From positions 62,001 through 126,000 of the forward strand of contig CAJTTD010000002.1 in assembly GCA_910579205.1 (NCBI GenBank): a DNA stretch of 64,000 nt, given 5' to 3'. This stretch comes from an uncultured Christensenella sp. (lineage in GTDB: Bacteria > Bacillota > Clostridia > Christensenellales > Pumilibacteraceae). Within the stretch, counting starts at the first letter, position 1. Every line of letters begins with the position of its first letter. The notes below the pieces were generated by a model. It ran no database searches. It was not told the origin of the DNA and was given only the letters and a program-made list of their open reading frames with translations. Below are positions 22,085 through 31,213 of the stretch, one piece after another. The translations under genes and the position numbers were made by a program.

Positions 22085-24166
22085 ATGATCAATGTTCCCG
22101 AACTGTTCGGCTCAATGGTTTTCAACGAGCATGTTATGCGCGACCGTTTGCCCAAAGACGTGTTTGCCGCATTGCAGTCTACTATAAAAGCGGGCAAGTC
22201 GGTTTCATCCGAAGTGGCGGACGCGGTGGCGTGCGCAATGAAGGATTGGGCTATAGAAAAGGGCGCTACGCACTATACGCACTGGTTCCAGCCCATGACG
22301 GGTATTACCGCCGAAAAGCACGACAGTTTTATCGATCCCGAAGACGGCGGTGCGGTCATCATGAAATTTTCGGGCAAGCAGCTTATAAAAGGCGAACCCG
22401 ACGCGTCGAGTTTTCCTTCGGGCGGACTGCGCTCTACCTTTGAGGCGCGCGGCTATACGGCATGGGATCCTACGAGCTACGCTTTTGTAAAAGGCTCGGT
22501 GCTTTACATACCCACGGCGTTCATATCTTATTCGGGTCAAGTGCTCGACAAAAAAACGCCGCTTTTGCGGTCTATGAACTCTTTGTCCGACGCGGCGCTG
22601 CGAGTACTCAAGCTGTTCGGCAAAACGCCCGAGCGCGTAACCGCTTCGGTCGGGTCGGAGCAAGAATACTTTCTGATACCGCGCGAGCTGTACAAAAAGC
22701 GCCCCGATCTTATAATAACGGGAAGAACTCTGTTCGGCGCAAAACCGCCCAAGGGACAGGAGCTGGAGGATCACTACTTCGGCAATATCAAATCCAAAGT
22801 TTTGGAATACATGGAAGATCTCGACAGAGAGCTGTGGAAACTCGGAATATACGCCAAAACTAGGCATAACGAAGTCGCGCCCGCTCAGCATGAGCTTGCG
22901 CCCATATACGCGACGGTAAACATTGCCACCGACCATAATCAGCTAACCATGTCGGTAATGCGCAAGGTTGCCAAAAAGCACGATCTCGTGTGTCTGTTGC
23001 ACGAAAAACCTTTCGCGGGCGTAAACGGTTCGGGCAAACATAACAACTGGTCTATCTCCACGTCCGACGGCGAAAATCTGTTAGAGCCGGGCAAGGACTT
23101 AAAAAACAATCTTCAGTTCATGCTGTTTTTAACGGCGGTCATAAAGGCGGTGGACGAACATCAAGACCTTTTGCGCCTTTCCGTAGCGACCGCGGGCAAC
23201 GATCACCGTTTGGGCGCGCACGAAGCTCCGCCCGCCATAATCTCCATGTTTTTAGGCGACGAGATAACCGATCTGCTGGAAACTCTCGCTTCGGGCAAGG
23301 AGTACAAAAACCATCATGGCAACAAGCTGTCAACGGGCGTTGAGTCCGTTCCCGTCATATACGAAGATACGACAGACCGCAACCGCACTTCGCCGTTTGC
23401 GTTTACGGGCAATAAGTTCGAGTTCCGCTCGCTCGGCTCGTCTACCAATATTGCGTGTCCCAACGTAATGATAAATGCGGCTGTAGCCGACGCGCTCAAT
23501 TATTTTGCCGACCGTCTCGAAAACGAAAAAGATTTTTGCAAGGCGGCTCTGGCTCTCATAAAAGAAACCTACGAAAAACATAAGCGCATAGTTTTCAACG
23601 GCGACAACTATGCGGACGAATGGCAGACCGAAGCGAAAAAGCGCGGCTTGCTCGATCTCAAAGGCACGCCCGAAGCTCTTTCTTATTACGACAGACAAGA
23701 AAACCTTGAGCTGTTTAAAAGGCTAAAGATATACAATAACGAGGAAGTGCGCGCGCGCAAAGACATACTGCTCGAAAATTATTGCAAGGTCATTAGCATA
23801 GAAGCGCAGACCATGTGCGAAATTACGCAAAAGCAGATACTTCCCGCGGCGGTGCGCTTTTCCACTATGCTCGCCGACAACGTTTCGCGGCTAAGTATAC
23901 TCGGCGTGAATGTAGCGGCGCAGACCGAAGTGTTGAACGCCGTCGCCGACCTTATAAACGACGCGTACGCCGCCGAGAAGAAACTGTGCGAACTTCAGCT
24001 CGCGGTAAAGACCGAAGCCGATCTTCAGCGTAAGGCGGACGGCTGTCATGACAAGGTGTTCGCGGCAATGCAAGACTTGCGCGCGTACTGCGACAGACTG
24101 GAAACGCTGTTGCCCAAAGAGCTGTGGCCGTTCCCCACTTACGGCGATCTTTTGTTGTACGTTTGA
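22085..24166 (+). CDS. glnN: Glutamine synthetase type III
   Basis: 693 residues, the length of GSIII enzymes, with N-terminal [16 protein letters not shown] and the catalytic stretch [13 protein letters not shown] near residue 315. [17 protein letters not shown] follows, then [20 protein letters not shown]. It makes glutamine from glutamate, ammonia and ATP in the cytoplasm, as a dodecamer. AAGGAG precedes the ATG. The gene is alone between its own promoter with a leader hairpin and a strong terminator, which suggests regulated nitrogen-responsive expression. Confidence 0.96.
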   Translation: MINVPELFGSMVFNEHVMRDRLPKDVFAALQSTIKAGKSVSSEVADAVACAMKDWAIEKGATHYTHWFQPMTGITAEKHDSFIDPEDGGAVIMKFSGKQLIKGEPDASSFPSGGLRSTFEARGYTAWDPTSYAFVKGSVLYIPTAFISYSGQVLDKKTPLLRSMNSLSDAALRVLKLFGKTPERVTASVGSEQEYFLIPRELYKKRPDLIITGRTLFGAKPPKGQELEDHYFGNIKSKVLEYMEDLDRELWKLGIYAKTRHNEVAPAQHELAPIYATVNIATDHNQLTMSVMRKVAKKHDLVCLLHEKPFAGVNGSGKHNNWSISTSDGENLLEPGKDLKNNLQFMLFLTAVIKAVDEHQDLLRLSVATAGNDHRLGAHEAPPAIISMFLGDEITDLLETLASGKEYKNHHGNKLSTGVESVPVIYEDTTDRNRTSPFAFTGNKFEFRSLGSSTNIACPNVMINAAVADALNYFADRLENEKDFCKAALALIKETYEKHKRIVFNGDNYADEWQTEAKKRGLLDLKGTPEALSYYDRQENLELFKRLKIYNNEEVRARKDILLENYCKVISIEAQTMCEITQKQILPAAVRFSTMLADNVSRLSILGVNVAAQTEVLNAVADLINDAYAAEKKLCELQLAVKTEADLQRKADGCHDKVFAAMQDLRAYCDRLETLLPKELWPFPTYGDLLLYV

Positions 24167-24189
24167 TAATATAAAAGCCGTTATTCTAC

Positions 24190-24224
24190 GCGCGGAACGC
24201 TTTTGGGTGTTCCGCGCTGTTTGT
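24190..24224 (+). terminator. Intrinsic terminator after glnN
   Basis: GCGCGGAAC (24190-24198) pairs with GTTCCGCGC (24209-24217), loop about 10 bases, followed by TGTTTGTTT. Confidence 0.75.
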
Positions 24225-24294
24225 TTGCGCGCGATTTTTAATTGAATTCTAATCTAATAACGGCACAAACAGCGTTAAACTCCGCAAAAAACGC

Positions 24295-24323
24295 TTGTAC
24301 AAACGTGATAAACGTGCTATACT
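24295..24323 (+). promoter_or_regulatory. Promoter of ftsH
   Basis: TTGTAC (24295-24300), 17 bases, TATACT (24318-24323), about 26 bases before the TTG start; a GGAGGG ribosome-binding site lies in the short leader. Confidence 0.7.
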
Positions 24324-24349
24324 ATAAGATAGGTAAATAGGAGGGTCGT

Positions 24350-26488
24350 TTGAAAACAAGCACTAAGGTTTTAATAGCGGTCATAAGCGTGATACTCGCG
24401 GCGGTGATCGTATGCGTAATAGTTTACGGCGCTACCCGTCTGCGCGAAGTCGATTGCACTCAATTCGAGGCGGATATCATATCGGGAGACGTCGTCGAAG
24501 TATATATAGAAAACGATACTGCGTTTGTTCGCAAGGAAGGTAGCAAGTCTTACGACTACAAGTCTTATATCCGCGATATGACGATAGACCTCATATACGA
24601 GTATAATGCCGACCCCAAAAATGCGGACGCGCAGATATCCATATCGTTCAACAACAGATACGCAACGTCTATAACCGATTATATAATTCCCGCGTTGGGA
24701 CTTATCTTGCTTGTCGTTCTAATGGTGTTCATGTTCCGCGCGATGAGCAATTCCACGCGTCAGACCATGGATTTCGGCAAGACCAAAGCCAACGTACAAG
24801 ACAAGCTAAAGGTGCGCTTTTCCGACGTAGCGGGAGCGGAAGAGGAAAAAGAAGAGCTTAAAGAAATAGTCGAGTTTTTAAAGAACCCGCAAAAGTTTAC
24901 GGCGGTCGGCGCGCGCGTGCCGCACGGCGTGCTTTTGGTAGGACCTCCCGGAACGGGCAAAACGCTGTTTGCAAAGGCAGTAGCGGGCGAGGCGAACGTG
25001 CCGTTCTTCAGCAAGTCGGGTTCGGACTTTGTGGAAATGTTCGTAGGCGTGGGCGCGTCGCGCGTGCGCGATCTCTTTGATCAAGCCAAAAAGAACATGC
25101 CGTGTATAGTCTTTATAGACGAGATAGACGCTGTGGGCCGTCAGCGCGGCGCGGGCATGGGCGGCGGCAACGACGAGCGCGAGCAGACGCTTAACCAGCT
25201 GCTTGTGGCTATGGACGGATTCGAGTCCAACGAGCATATCATAGTCATGGCAGCCACAAACCGCAGCGACGTTCTCGACCCCGCGCTCTTGCGGCCCGGT
25301 CGGTTCGACAGACAGATATACGTAAATCTTCCCGACGTGCGCGGCAGAGAAGCCATACTAAAGGTGCATGCTCGCAACAAACCGCTCGCGTCCGATGTGG
25401 ACTTCCAAACGGTCGCACGCATTACGAGCGGCTTTTCGGGCGCGGATATAGAAAACCTTTTGAACGAGGCGGCTATACTCACGGCAAGAGACAACCGCAC
25501 GCGCATAACGATGGAGGACTTGTTCGAGGGCATAGACAAAGTAGTTATGGGACCGCAAAAGAAGTCGCGGCTCGTAACGCCCGTCGATCAGCGCATAACG
25601 GCGTACCACGAAGCGGGGCACGCAATAGTTGCCAAGTGCACCAAGGGCTGCGATCCCGTTCAAGAAGTTTCGATCATTCCCCGCGGTCAAGCGGCGGGCT
25701 ATACGATGTACAGACCGGATAACGACAACAACCACATTTCGCACAGCAAAGTTCTCGGCATGATAGCCCAAGCAATGGGCGGCAGAGCGGCGGAAGAGCT
25801 TGTTATAGAAGACTACACCGCGGGCGCGGTAGGCGATCTTCAGCAAGCCACCAACATAGCGCGCAAAATGGTAACCGAATGGGGCATGTCGGGCAAGGTC
25901 GGTCCGGTGTACTACGGCGGCGGGCAAGAAGTGTTTTTGGGCAGAGACTATCAAACGCAGCATTCGTACTCGGAGACGGTCGCGTCGCAGATAGACATGG
26001 AGATCAAGCGTTTGCTCGACGAAGGCCACGACAAAGCCGTCAAGATATTGAGCGAAAAGCGCAAGATCATGGAAAACATGGCGCGCGTGCTGTTGGAGTG
26101 CGAAACCATCTACTCGGAAGAAGTGGATATGCTTATGAACGGCGCATCGCCCGAAGAAGTAAAAGCCGCGCTCAACGAGAGACTCAGTTACAAAGCGGCG
26201 CATAAGGGCGACATGGAAAAAGCTCCCATCAAAAAGCTTTCCGACATCGATCCCGTAGCACCGCCCGAAAAGCCCGCAAAAAAGTCGGATGACGGCAAAG
26301 CGGCGCAAACGGACGCGCTCGACAAGTCGGACGCGCCGAACGCGGGCGGCGCCGACAATAACGAAGTCAAACAAGAGGACGGTTCGACTGACCGCGCCGT
26401 TATAGAAAAAAAGCCGATCAAGCGCACCGCAAAGACAAAGACGGAAAACGTTAAATCGGACGAAACGACGGACGGCGACAAAAAATAA
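24350..26488 (+). CDS. ftsH: ATP-dependent zinc metalloprotease FtsH
   Basis: 712 residues from a TTG start. Two membrane helices (about residues 6-28 and 103-123) flank an extracytoplasmic domain. The AAA module has Walker A GPPGTGKT at 198-205, Walker [12 protein letters not shown] and the SRH region [19 protein letters not shown]. The zinc protease site is HEAGH at 420-424. FtsH degrades membrane and regulatory proteins as a hexamer. The last 90 residues are a charged Lys/Asp/Ala-rich tail longer than usual, again like other membrane proteins here. Confidence 0.97.
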   Translation: MKTSTKVLIAVISVILAAVIVCVIVYGATRLREVDCTQFEADIISGDVVEVYIENDTAFVRKEGSKSYDYKSYIRDMTIDLIYEYNADPKNADAQISISFNNRYATSITDYIIPALGLILLVVLMVFMFRAMSNSTRQTMDFGKTKANVQDKLKVRFSDVAGAEEEKEELKEIVEFLKNPQKFTAVGARVPHGVLLVGPPGTGKTLFAKAVAGEANVPFFSKSGSDFVEMFVGVGASRVRDLFDQAKKNMPCIVFIDEIDAVGRQRGAGMGGGNDEREQTLNQLLVAMDGFESNEHIIVMAATNRSDVLDPALLRPGRFDRQIYVNLPDVRGREAILKVHARNKPLASDVDFQTVARITSGFSGADIENLLNEAAILTARDNRTRITMEDLFEGIDKVVMGPQKKSRLVTPVDQRITAYHEAGHAIVAKCTKGCDPVQEVSIIPRGQAAGYTMYRPDNDNNHISHSKVLGMIAQAMGGRAAEELVIEDYTAGAVGDLQQATNIARKMVTEWGMSGKVGPVYYGGGQEVFLGRDYQTQHSYSETVASQIDMEIKRLLDEGHDKAVKILSEKRKIMENMARVLLECETIYSEEVDMLMNGASPEEVKAALNERLSYKAAHKGDMEKAPIKKLSDIDPVAPPEKPAKKSDDGKAAQTDALDKSDAPNAGGADNNEVKQEDGSTDRAVIEKKPIKRTAKTKTENVKSDETTDGDKK

Positions 26489-26572
26489 GCGCGCAGCAGC
26501 GTATAAACATAGTATTTGCGCATGTGCGCGATCGTAAATCAGACCAAAAGATCAAATCTCGGACGGTACAAT

Positions 26573-27277
26573 ATGGCTAAGACCACTAAGCAAAAATCAA
26601 AGAACGTAAGTGTTACTACGGTAAGCTCGCACCGCAGAGCTAATATCGCCGTTATAATAGTCGCAAGCATAGCGGCATTGCTGCTCATAACAGTTGCGGT
26701 ATTGAGCGGCGTTAAAGTCGATCCGATGCGCGATTTCGACAAGCCCGACTATTACAATTTTTACGACCTTGAGAGCAAAACGCACAAACCCACCGACGGG
26801 GAAGCTCAAAGCAAAATAAAAGTTGCAGTCGGCGACATGAGATTTTCCGTAATGAGCGCGGTGTTGCAGTGGAATTGGGATTACTCCTACAACTTTAAGC
26901 GCAACTCGTCCAAGGAGAAGATAGAGCTGTCGGCGTCGGACGTAGCGGGCATATCCGCAACGGCATCCGAATACATGATAGAGCTTGTTTACAGCCCCGT
27001 TAAGATCGCGGACGGCGAGATAGATTATTCTACCGCGCATTCGATCGAGTGCGACGGCGAAAAGGTGTATTTCGACCGCGTAAAAGTCCTTATAGGCAAC
27101 ACAAACGGCAGCGTAGGCACTATATCGCTTTATCCCTATATCTATGCGCGTTTGGATAATCAGTCCGATATAGACGGCATCGCTTCCGACACGTACAAAG
27201 TAACGGGCATAAACGTAAGAGCCGACACCACAAAAGCATATGCCGCGCTAAAAGAGCTTGCAAGCTCGCTCGCATAA
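26573..27277 (+). CDS. Membrane-anchored extracytoplasmic protein, unknown
   Basis: I take the ATG at 26573 (MAKTTKQKSKNVSV), giving 234 residues; earlier in-frame TTG 26516 and ATG 26522 are possible but give an unlikely leader. After a basic N terminus comes one membrane helix (about residues 23-43), then an exported domain of beta character (VKVAVGDMRFSVMSAVLQWN..., KVYFDRVKVLIG). No family is recognised. It lies 85 bases after ftsH without an obvious promoter, so it may be co-transcribed, and a good terminator follows. A link to FtsH is only positional. Confidence 0.75.
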   Translation: MAKTTKQKSKNVSVTTVSSHRRANIAVIIVASIAALLLITVAVLSGVKVDPMRDFDKPDYYNFYDLESKTHKPTDGEAQSKIKVAVGDMRFSVMSAVLQWNWDYSYNFKRNSSKEKIELSASDVAGISATASEYMIELVYSPVKIADGEIDYSTAHSIECDGEKVYFDRVKVLIGNTNGSVGTISLYPYIYARLDNQSDIDGIASDTYKVTGINVRADTTKAYAALKELASSLA

Positions 27278-27294
27278 CAGACGGATAATAAATG

Positions 27295-27325
27295 AGACTC
27301 GCGAAAAACTCGCGGGTCTTTTTTT
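27295..27325 (+). terminator. Intrinsic terminator
   Basis: AGACTCGCG (27295-27303) pairs with CGCGGGTCT (27311-27319), one G-T pair, loop AAAAACT, and ends in a run of seven T. Confidence 0.85.
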
Positions 27326-27398
27326 ATGTTCATGTTTGTTAAATTATGCGGTTTCAACAAAAATTGCAAAAAATATATATTTATTTTTGAAAAACGTA

Positions 27399-27427
27399 TT
27401 GACATAGGGCGATCGTTATGCTACTAT
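27399..27427 (+). promoter_or_regulatory. Promoter of the three-gene ABC exporter operon
   Basis: TTGACA (27399-27404), 17 bases, TACTAT (27422-27427). The leader to the ATG at 27571 is about 135 bases, long for this genome; I see no clear terminator in it. Confidence 0.65.
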
Positions 27428-27570
27428 AGCGGCAACTAACTACACTTGCTAAAAACATTCGGGAAGACGGTCGCAAACAATCTGTAATTACGGTCTAAGT
27501 GATGAGAATTGCTTGCGGCAAATTTACACTTCTATGACGAAAGATGTCGTAGCGATTTAAGGGCGATGAT

Positions 27571-28722
27571 ATGACGTACGCATTAAACTACATCGCGGCG
27601 TTGTTGCGACGGCATACGGTCTCTTTTCTGTTGGCGTGCATAGTGCCGATAGCGGTGGGGCTTGTTGCCGTCGCGGCTACGACCGAGATGGACAATATCA
27701 AATTTGCCGAATACTTATACGGAGACGATTATTTGAATTTAACGCAATTCGATCAATATATGATCGATCACAATGATTGGAGCCGTTATCCGGATGGTTT
27801 CCATTTTAGCTCGGGCGCTTACGAAAAGGGCAGCGAAATAGCCGAGATAATAGAGCGCAATCCCGTAGTGGCGCGATCGAGCCTCGGCAAACTTTATGTG
27901 AACGGCGAGATGTGGGTGATATATATAGGAGACATCGGATTTTGGGATCTTTATCCGCTTAGATTATATAAGGGCGGCAACTTTACGGGCGAGTGCAACG
28001 AAATCATGCTCGACGTATCCAAGATGGGCGATTTTAAGATAGGCGATACTTATACCGTAGGGATCGCGCCGCTGGAAGAGTATTATCAATCTCCATATGA
28101 ACCCGTCGATATAGAAGCGAAAGTAGTGGGCTTTTATAGATACGATAAACATATTGGCACTTTGGGTCCGCTTGCCTATTCTATGATCAGCATGCCAAAT
28201 GCCGAATGGCGGGATATAGGAACGTTCAAGTATAATCGTTATGAGCGCGTTTATTGCAATGTGGAATATAAAGTATATAACGAGCTGTTTCAGTTCGGAA
28301 ATCCGCACGGCAGACCGGTTGCTGTCGGTGCAAAAAAGAGAGCTTACGCAAACGACGAAGAAGATAATAACGTTTACACGCTGTGGCTGTTTTTGTTTGT
28401 TTCGAGCGCGGCGCTGTGCTTGGCGTCCGACTTGTGTTTAAACGGGTCTATGCTCAGTATGACGGAGCGTGTCGCTGTGCGTTGCGGCATGCGGTTTAAA
28501 GACGTGGCTTTGGGCAACGCGTTAAAAGCCGTTTTGCAACTTGCGTTCAGTTCGCTCGCAATGTTTTTTATAGTGCTCGCATTCAATAGAATGACGGCGA
28601 GCTATCTTATATTGGAAAGTTTATGGGCGGGCATCGTCGCGGCGGTATTGCTGGGGCTGTTGTCTTGGGCGATGGACAGCATACGCTTGTATGCCGTAAG
28701 TCGCGGCAAGGGCAAACTGTAG
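27571..28722 (+). CDS. ABC transporter permease-like protein (FtsX/MacB-type topology)
   Basis: 383 residues: one membrane helix near the N terminus (about 17-37), a large extracytoplasmic domain (about 40-268), and three helices at the C-terminal end (about 272-292, 312-338, 345-365). This is the topology of FtsX/MacB-type permeases, although no sequence motif is strong. The next two genes encode an ABC ATPase and a second small membrane protein, so together they would form a complete exporter or a mechanotransmission complex. Such systems often remove antimicrobial peptides or process envelope substrates; the substrate is unknown. Confidence 0.7.
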   Translation: MTYALNYIAALLRRHTVSFLLACIVPIAVGLVAVAATTEMDNIKFAEYLYGDDYLNLTQFDQYMIDHNDWSRYPDGFHFSSGAYEKGSEIAEIIERNPVVARSSLGKLYVNGEMWVIYIGDIGFWDLYPLRLYKGGNFTGECNEIMLDVSKMGDFKIGDTYTVGIAPLEEYYQSPYEPVDIEAKVVGFYRYDKHIGTLGPLAYSMISMPNAEWRDIGTFKYNRYERVYCNVEYKVYNELFQFGNPHGRPVAVGAKKRAYANDEEDNNVYTLWLFLFVSSAALCLASDLCLNGSMLSMTERVAVRCGMRFKDVALGNALKAVLQLAFSSLAMFFIVLAFNRMTASYLILESLWAGIVAAVLLGLLSWAMDSIRLYAVSRGKGKL

Positions 28723-28744
28723 AGTCGAGATATTGGGGGGCGAC

Positions 28745-29419
28745 GTGAAAAGAATAGAAATGAAGCATATTCAAAAAAAGTTCCGCTCGGGCAGAGATAG
28801 CGAAGTAGTGGCGCTCGGAGACATTGACTTTGCCGCCGCCGACGGCGAATGCGTGGCAGTGATGGGTGTGTCCGGTTCGGGCAAATCCACGCTCTTGAAT
28901 ATTATAGGTTGCATGGATTTTTCCACGAGCGGCGAGTATTTGTACTGCGGGCAAAATGTTGAAAAGTCGGGCGACGCCGCCAGAGCAAAGCTACGGCGGG
29001 AGACGTTCGGAAGCATTCCGCAAAACTACGATCTGCTGCTAAACGATACGGTTGCGGAAAATATTTCGTTGCCCATGATACTTGCGGGAAAAAAGCACAG
29101 GCACATAAAGGAGCGCACGACTATGCTTGCCGAGTCGGTGGGGCTGGGCGACAAGCTCAAGCGCAAGGCGCGCTCGCTTTCGGGCGGGGAGTTGCAGCGG
29201 GTGGCGGTAGCGCGCGCGCTTGCCAACGATCCCGACGTCGTGCTTGCCGACGAGCCGACGGCCGCGCTCGACTACGAAACGGCAAAGTCCGTTATGTCGC
29301 TATTGCGCCGACTGTGTGCCGAAAACGGCAAAACTCTGATATTCGTAACTCATGACATAAGACTGACCGAGTTTGCAGACCGTACCGTACAGATAAAGGA
29401 CGGAACGATCCATGAGTAA
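28745..29419 (+). CDS. ABC transporter ATP-binding protein (LolD/MacB-type)
   Basis: 224 residues from the GTG at 28745, chosen over an upstream TTG because a run of G provides the ribosome-binding site. Walker A is GVSGSGKST near residue 40, signature LSGGELQRVAVARAL, Walker B VVLADEPTAALD, switch histidine in VTHD. It powers the two flanking membrane proteins. Its last bases overlap the next gene by eight. Confidence 0.92.
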   Translation: MKRIEMKHIQKKFRSGRDSEVVALGDIDFAAADGECVAVMGVSGSGKSTLLNIIGCMDFSTSGEYLYCGQNVEKSGDAARAKLRRETFGSIPQNYDLLLNDTVAENISLPMILAGKKHRHIKERTTMLAESVGLGDKLKRKARSLSGGELQRVAVARALANDPDVVLADEPTAALDYETAKSVMSLLRRLCAENGKTLIFVTHDIRLTEFADRTVQIKDGTIHE

Positions 29420-29972
29420 ACTGCTGTTTTATTTTCGCGCCATACGCACCAATCTTCGTACAGCCCCGCTTGCCGCGCTGTGCATGGTTATGGCGTTGTC
29501 TATTGCGTTTGTAGGCGAGGCATGGCTATTGCGTATAGACTACAAAACGCCGTCCGTGCCGCGCACGGAAGATGTTATGCTTATGATATACATGAGCATA
29601 GCCGTTTGTTGCATGATTTTTGTTTACATGGCGTACATGTACGGGTATTGGTTGAAGATAACAGCCGCGCGCAATTTGCCTTATAAACGGCTGGGCGCGC
29701 CCCGCTATGTCTTGCTTACGGAATGCGCGCTGGAGCTGTTGTTGATATTGGCGATTGCCTGTCTTATAGGTCTCGGCTTCGACCGATTGCTCAACTATAT
29801 TGCGCCGTATCCGCGCCGCGTCAGATATATCGACGCGATGTTATTTTTTAAGACGGCGGGAGTGATGTTTATACCCGTATCGGCGGTATTTTTGTTCCAC
29901 TCGTTCTATAAGCGCATAGCCTCCGCTCTCAAGCGCGTTCGCGTCAAAAATTCGGACGGCGAACGCAAGTAA
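29412..29972 (+). CDS. Small ABC-associated membrane protein
   Basis: 186 residues with four likely membrane helices (about 18-37, 52-75, 97-119, 140-165) and a basic C terminus. No family is recognised. The overlap with the ATPase gene makes it part of the same exporter. It lacks the large extracellular domain of its partner permease and so may be the second, shorter half of an asymmetric permease pair. Confidence 0.7.
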   Translation: MSKLLFYFRAIRTNLRTAPLAALCMVMALSIAFVGEAWLLRIDYKTPSVPRTEDVMLMIYMSIAVCCMIFVYMAYMYGYWLKITAARNLPYKRLGAPRYVLLTECALELLLILAIACLIGLGFDRLLNYIAPYPRRVRYIDAMLFFKTAGVMFIPVSAVFLFHSFYKRIASALKRVRVKNSDGERK

Positions 29973-30026
29973 CCGATCATGCGCCTAAATTCGCGCGGCA
30001 TTTGTTATTTAAAATGTATAAATGGC

Positions 30027-30056
30027 TTGCAAAAGCGTATATGTTTGTGATAAAAT
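30027..30056 (+). promoter_or_regulatory. Promoter upstream of the corA mini-ORF
   Basis: TTGCAA (30027-30032), 18 bases, TAAAAT (30051-30056). Expected start of transcription about 30063, just before the GAGGAGG ribosome-binding site of a ten-codon frame. Confidence 0.6.
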
Positions 30057-30076
30057 ATATTTCGAGGAGGACGGCA

Positions 30077-30106
30077 ATGGACACCGACGGAAGTTGTAAT
30101 AGTTAG
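30077..30106 (+). CDS. Possible leader peptide upstream of corA
   Basis: ATG at 30077 opens a nine-residue frame (MDTDGSCNS) that ends in TAG. It has the best ribosome-binding site of the neighbourhood (GAGGAGG, seven bases before the ATG), whereas corA itself, 50 bases further down, has none that I can see. A regulatory leader peptide is the natural reading; a remnant start of a frameshifted gene is an alternative. Confidence 0.45.
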   Translation: MDTDGSCNS

Positions 30107-30156
30107 TTTCGCAGTTCGCTTTATGCGGACGCGATCTGCCCGTTGTTAAAAGCGAT

Positions 30157-31095
30157 ATGTTGAAAATCTACGCAATGGAAAGCGGAAAACGCGAGCTTGT
30201 GGAATGCGAAGAGATCTCGGCGGGAACTTGGGTCAATCTCGAAAATCCGTCCGACCTCGAAGTGCAACAAGTTTGCGCCAAGACCGGTCTGCCCGAGGAT
30301 ATGCTCAAAGCCGCGCTCGACGAAGAAGAGCGCGCGCGTATAGATATAGACGGCGAGTCGACGCTTATAGTTATAGATATCCCTGTTATAAACGAGGAAA
30401 AGGATACATACGTGTATTCTACGCTCCCGCTCGCCATAGTTTTTTCGGAAAAGTATTTTGTTACCGTATGCTTGCGCGATACGGCTGTTTTGGGCGATTT
30501 TGTAAATAACGGCGTTCGTAACTTCGACGTGAACAAGCGCACGCGGTTCATTTATCAGATATTGTACGTAAACGCGACGAAATATTTGCACTATTTGGGG
30601 CTTATAGACAGAACCGCAAACCGCATACAGCAGTCGTTGCACCGCGCGCTCAAAAACACCGAGCTTATAAAGCTGTTGGATCTCGACAAGGCGCTCGTTT
30701 ACTTTTCCACGTCGCTCAACGCAAATCAAGTGGTCATAAATCGCATTAAGCAAATGTCCACCGTCAAACATTACGAGGACGATAACGACCTTCTCGACGA
30801 TGTTATCATAGAAAACCGCCAAGCCATAGAAATGGCGTCCATACACCGCGAAGTCCTTTCGGGAACGATGGACGCGTTTGCGTCAGTCATTTCCAACAAT
30901 CAAAACATAGTGATGAAGCTGCTCACGGCGATCACTATTTTGCTGACGATACCCACGCTCATAGCGAGCTTGTGGGGCATGAACGTTCAAGTGCCGCTCG
31001 CGGGTGCGCCGTACGGGTTTTGGGTGATATTGGGCGTTATAGTCGCCATACTAATACCCGTTGTGATAATAATGATACGAAAAAATATGTTTTAG
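30157..31095 (+). CDS. corA: CorA-type magnesium transporter
   Basis: 312 residues: soluble N-terminal funnel domain, then two membrane helices at about 249-270 and 287-308. The selectivity motif GMN is at residues 274-276, in SLWGMNVQV. It forms a pentameric Mg2+ (or Co2+) channel. The ATG at 30157 lacks a clear ribosome-binding site, which may reflect coupling to the mini-ORF upstream. Single gene. Confidence 0.93.
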   Translation: MLKIYAMESGKRELVECEEISAGTWVNLENPSDLEVQQVCAKTGLPEDMLKAALDEEERARIDIDGESTLIVIDIPVINEEKDTYVYSTLPLAIVFSEKYFVTVCLRDTAVLGDFVNNGVRNFDVNKRTRFIYQILYVNATKYLHYLGLIDRTANRIQQSLHRALKNTELIKLLDLDKALVYFSTSLNANQVVINRIKQMSTVKHYEDDNDLLDDVIIENRQAIEMASIHREVLSGTMDAFASVISNNQNIVMKLLTAITILLTIPTLIASLWGMNVQVPLAGAPYGFWVILGVIVAILIPVVIIMIRKNMF

Positions 31096-31178
31096 CCGCT
31101 ATAGGCGGAATATATGCGATATTTATACTGTTTTTTTAATAGTAAACAAATTTGTAAGGCGTTATTGTGATTTTAATA

Positions 31179-31207
31179 TTGACAAAGTTTTTTCATAGTT
31201 GTATAAT
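31179..31207 (+). promoter_or_regulatory. Consensus promoter, leaderless geometry
   Basis: TTGACA (31179-31184), 17 bases, TATAAT (31202-31207), six bases (TGTAGT), ATG at 31214. Both hexamers match the consensus exactly. Confidence 0.85.
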
Positions 31208-31213
31208 TGTAGT

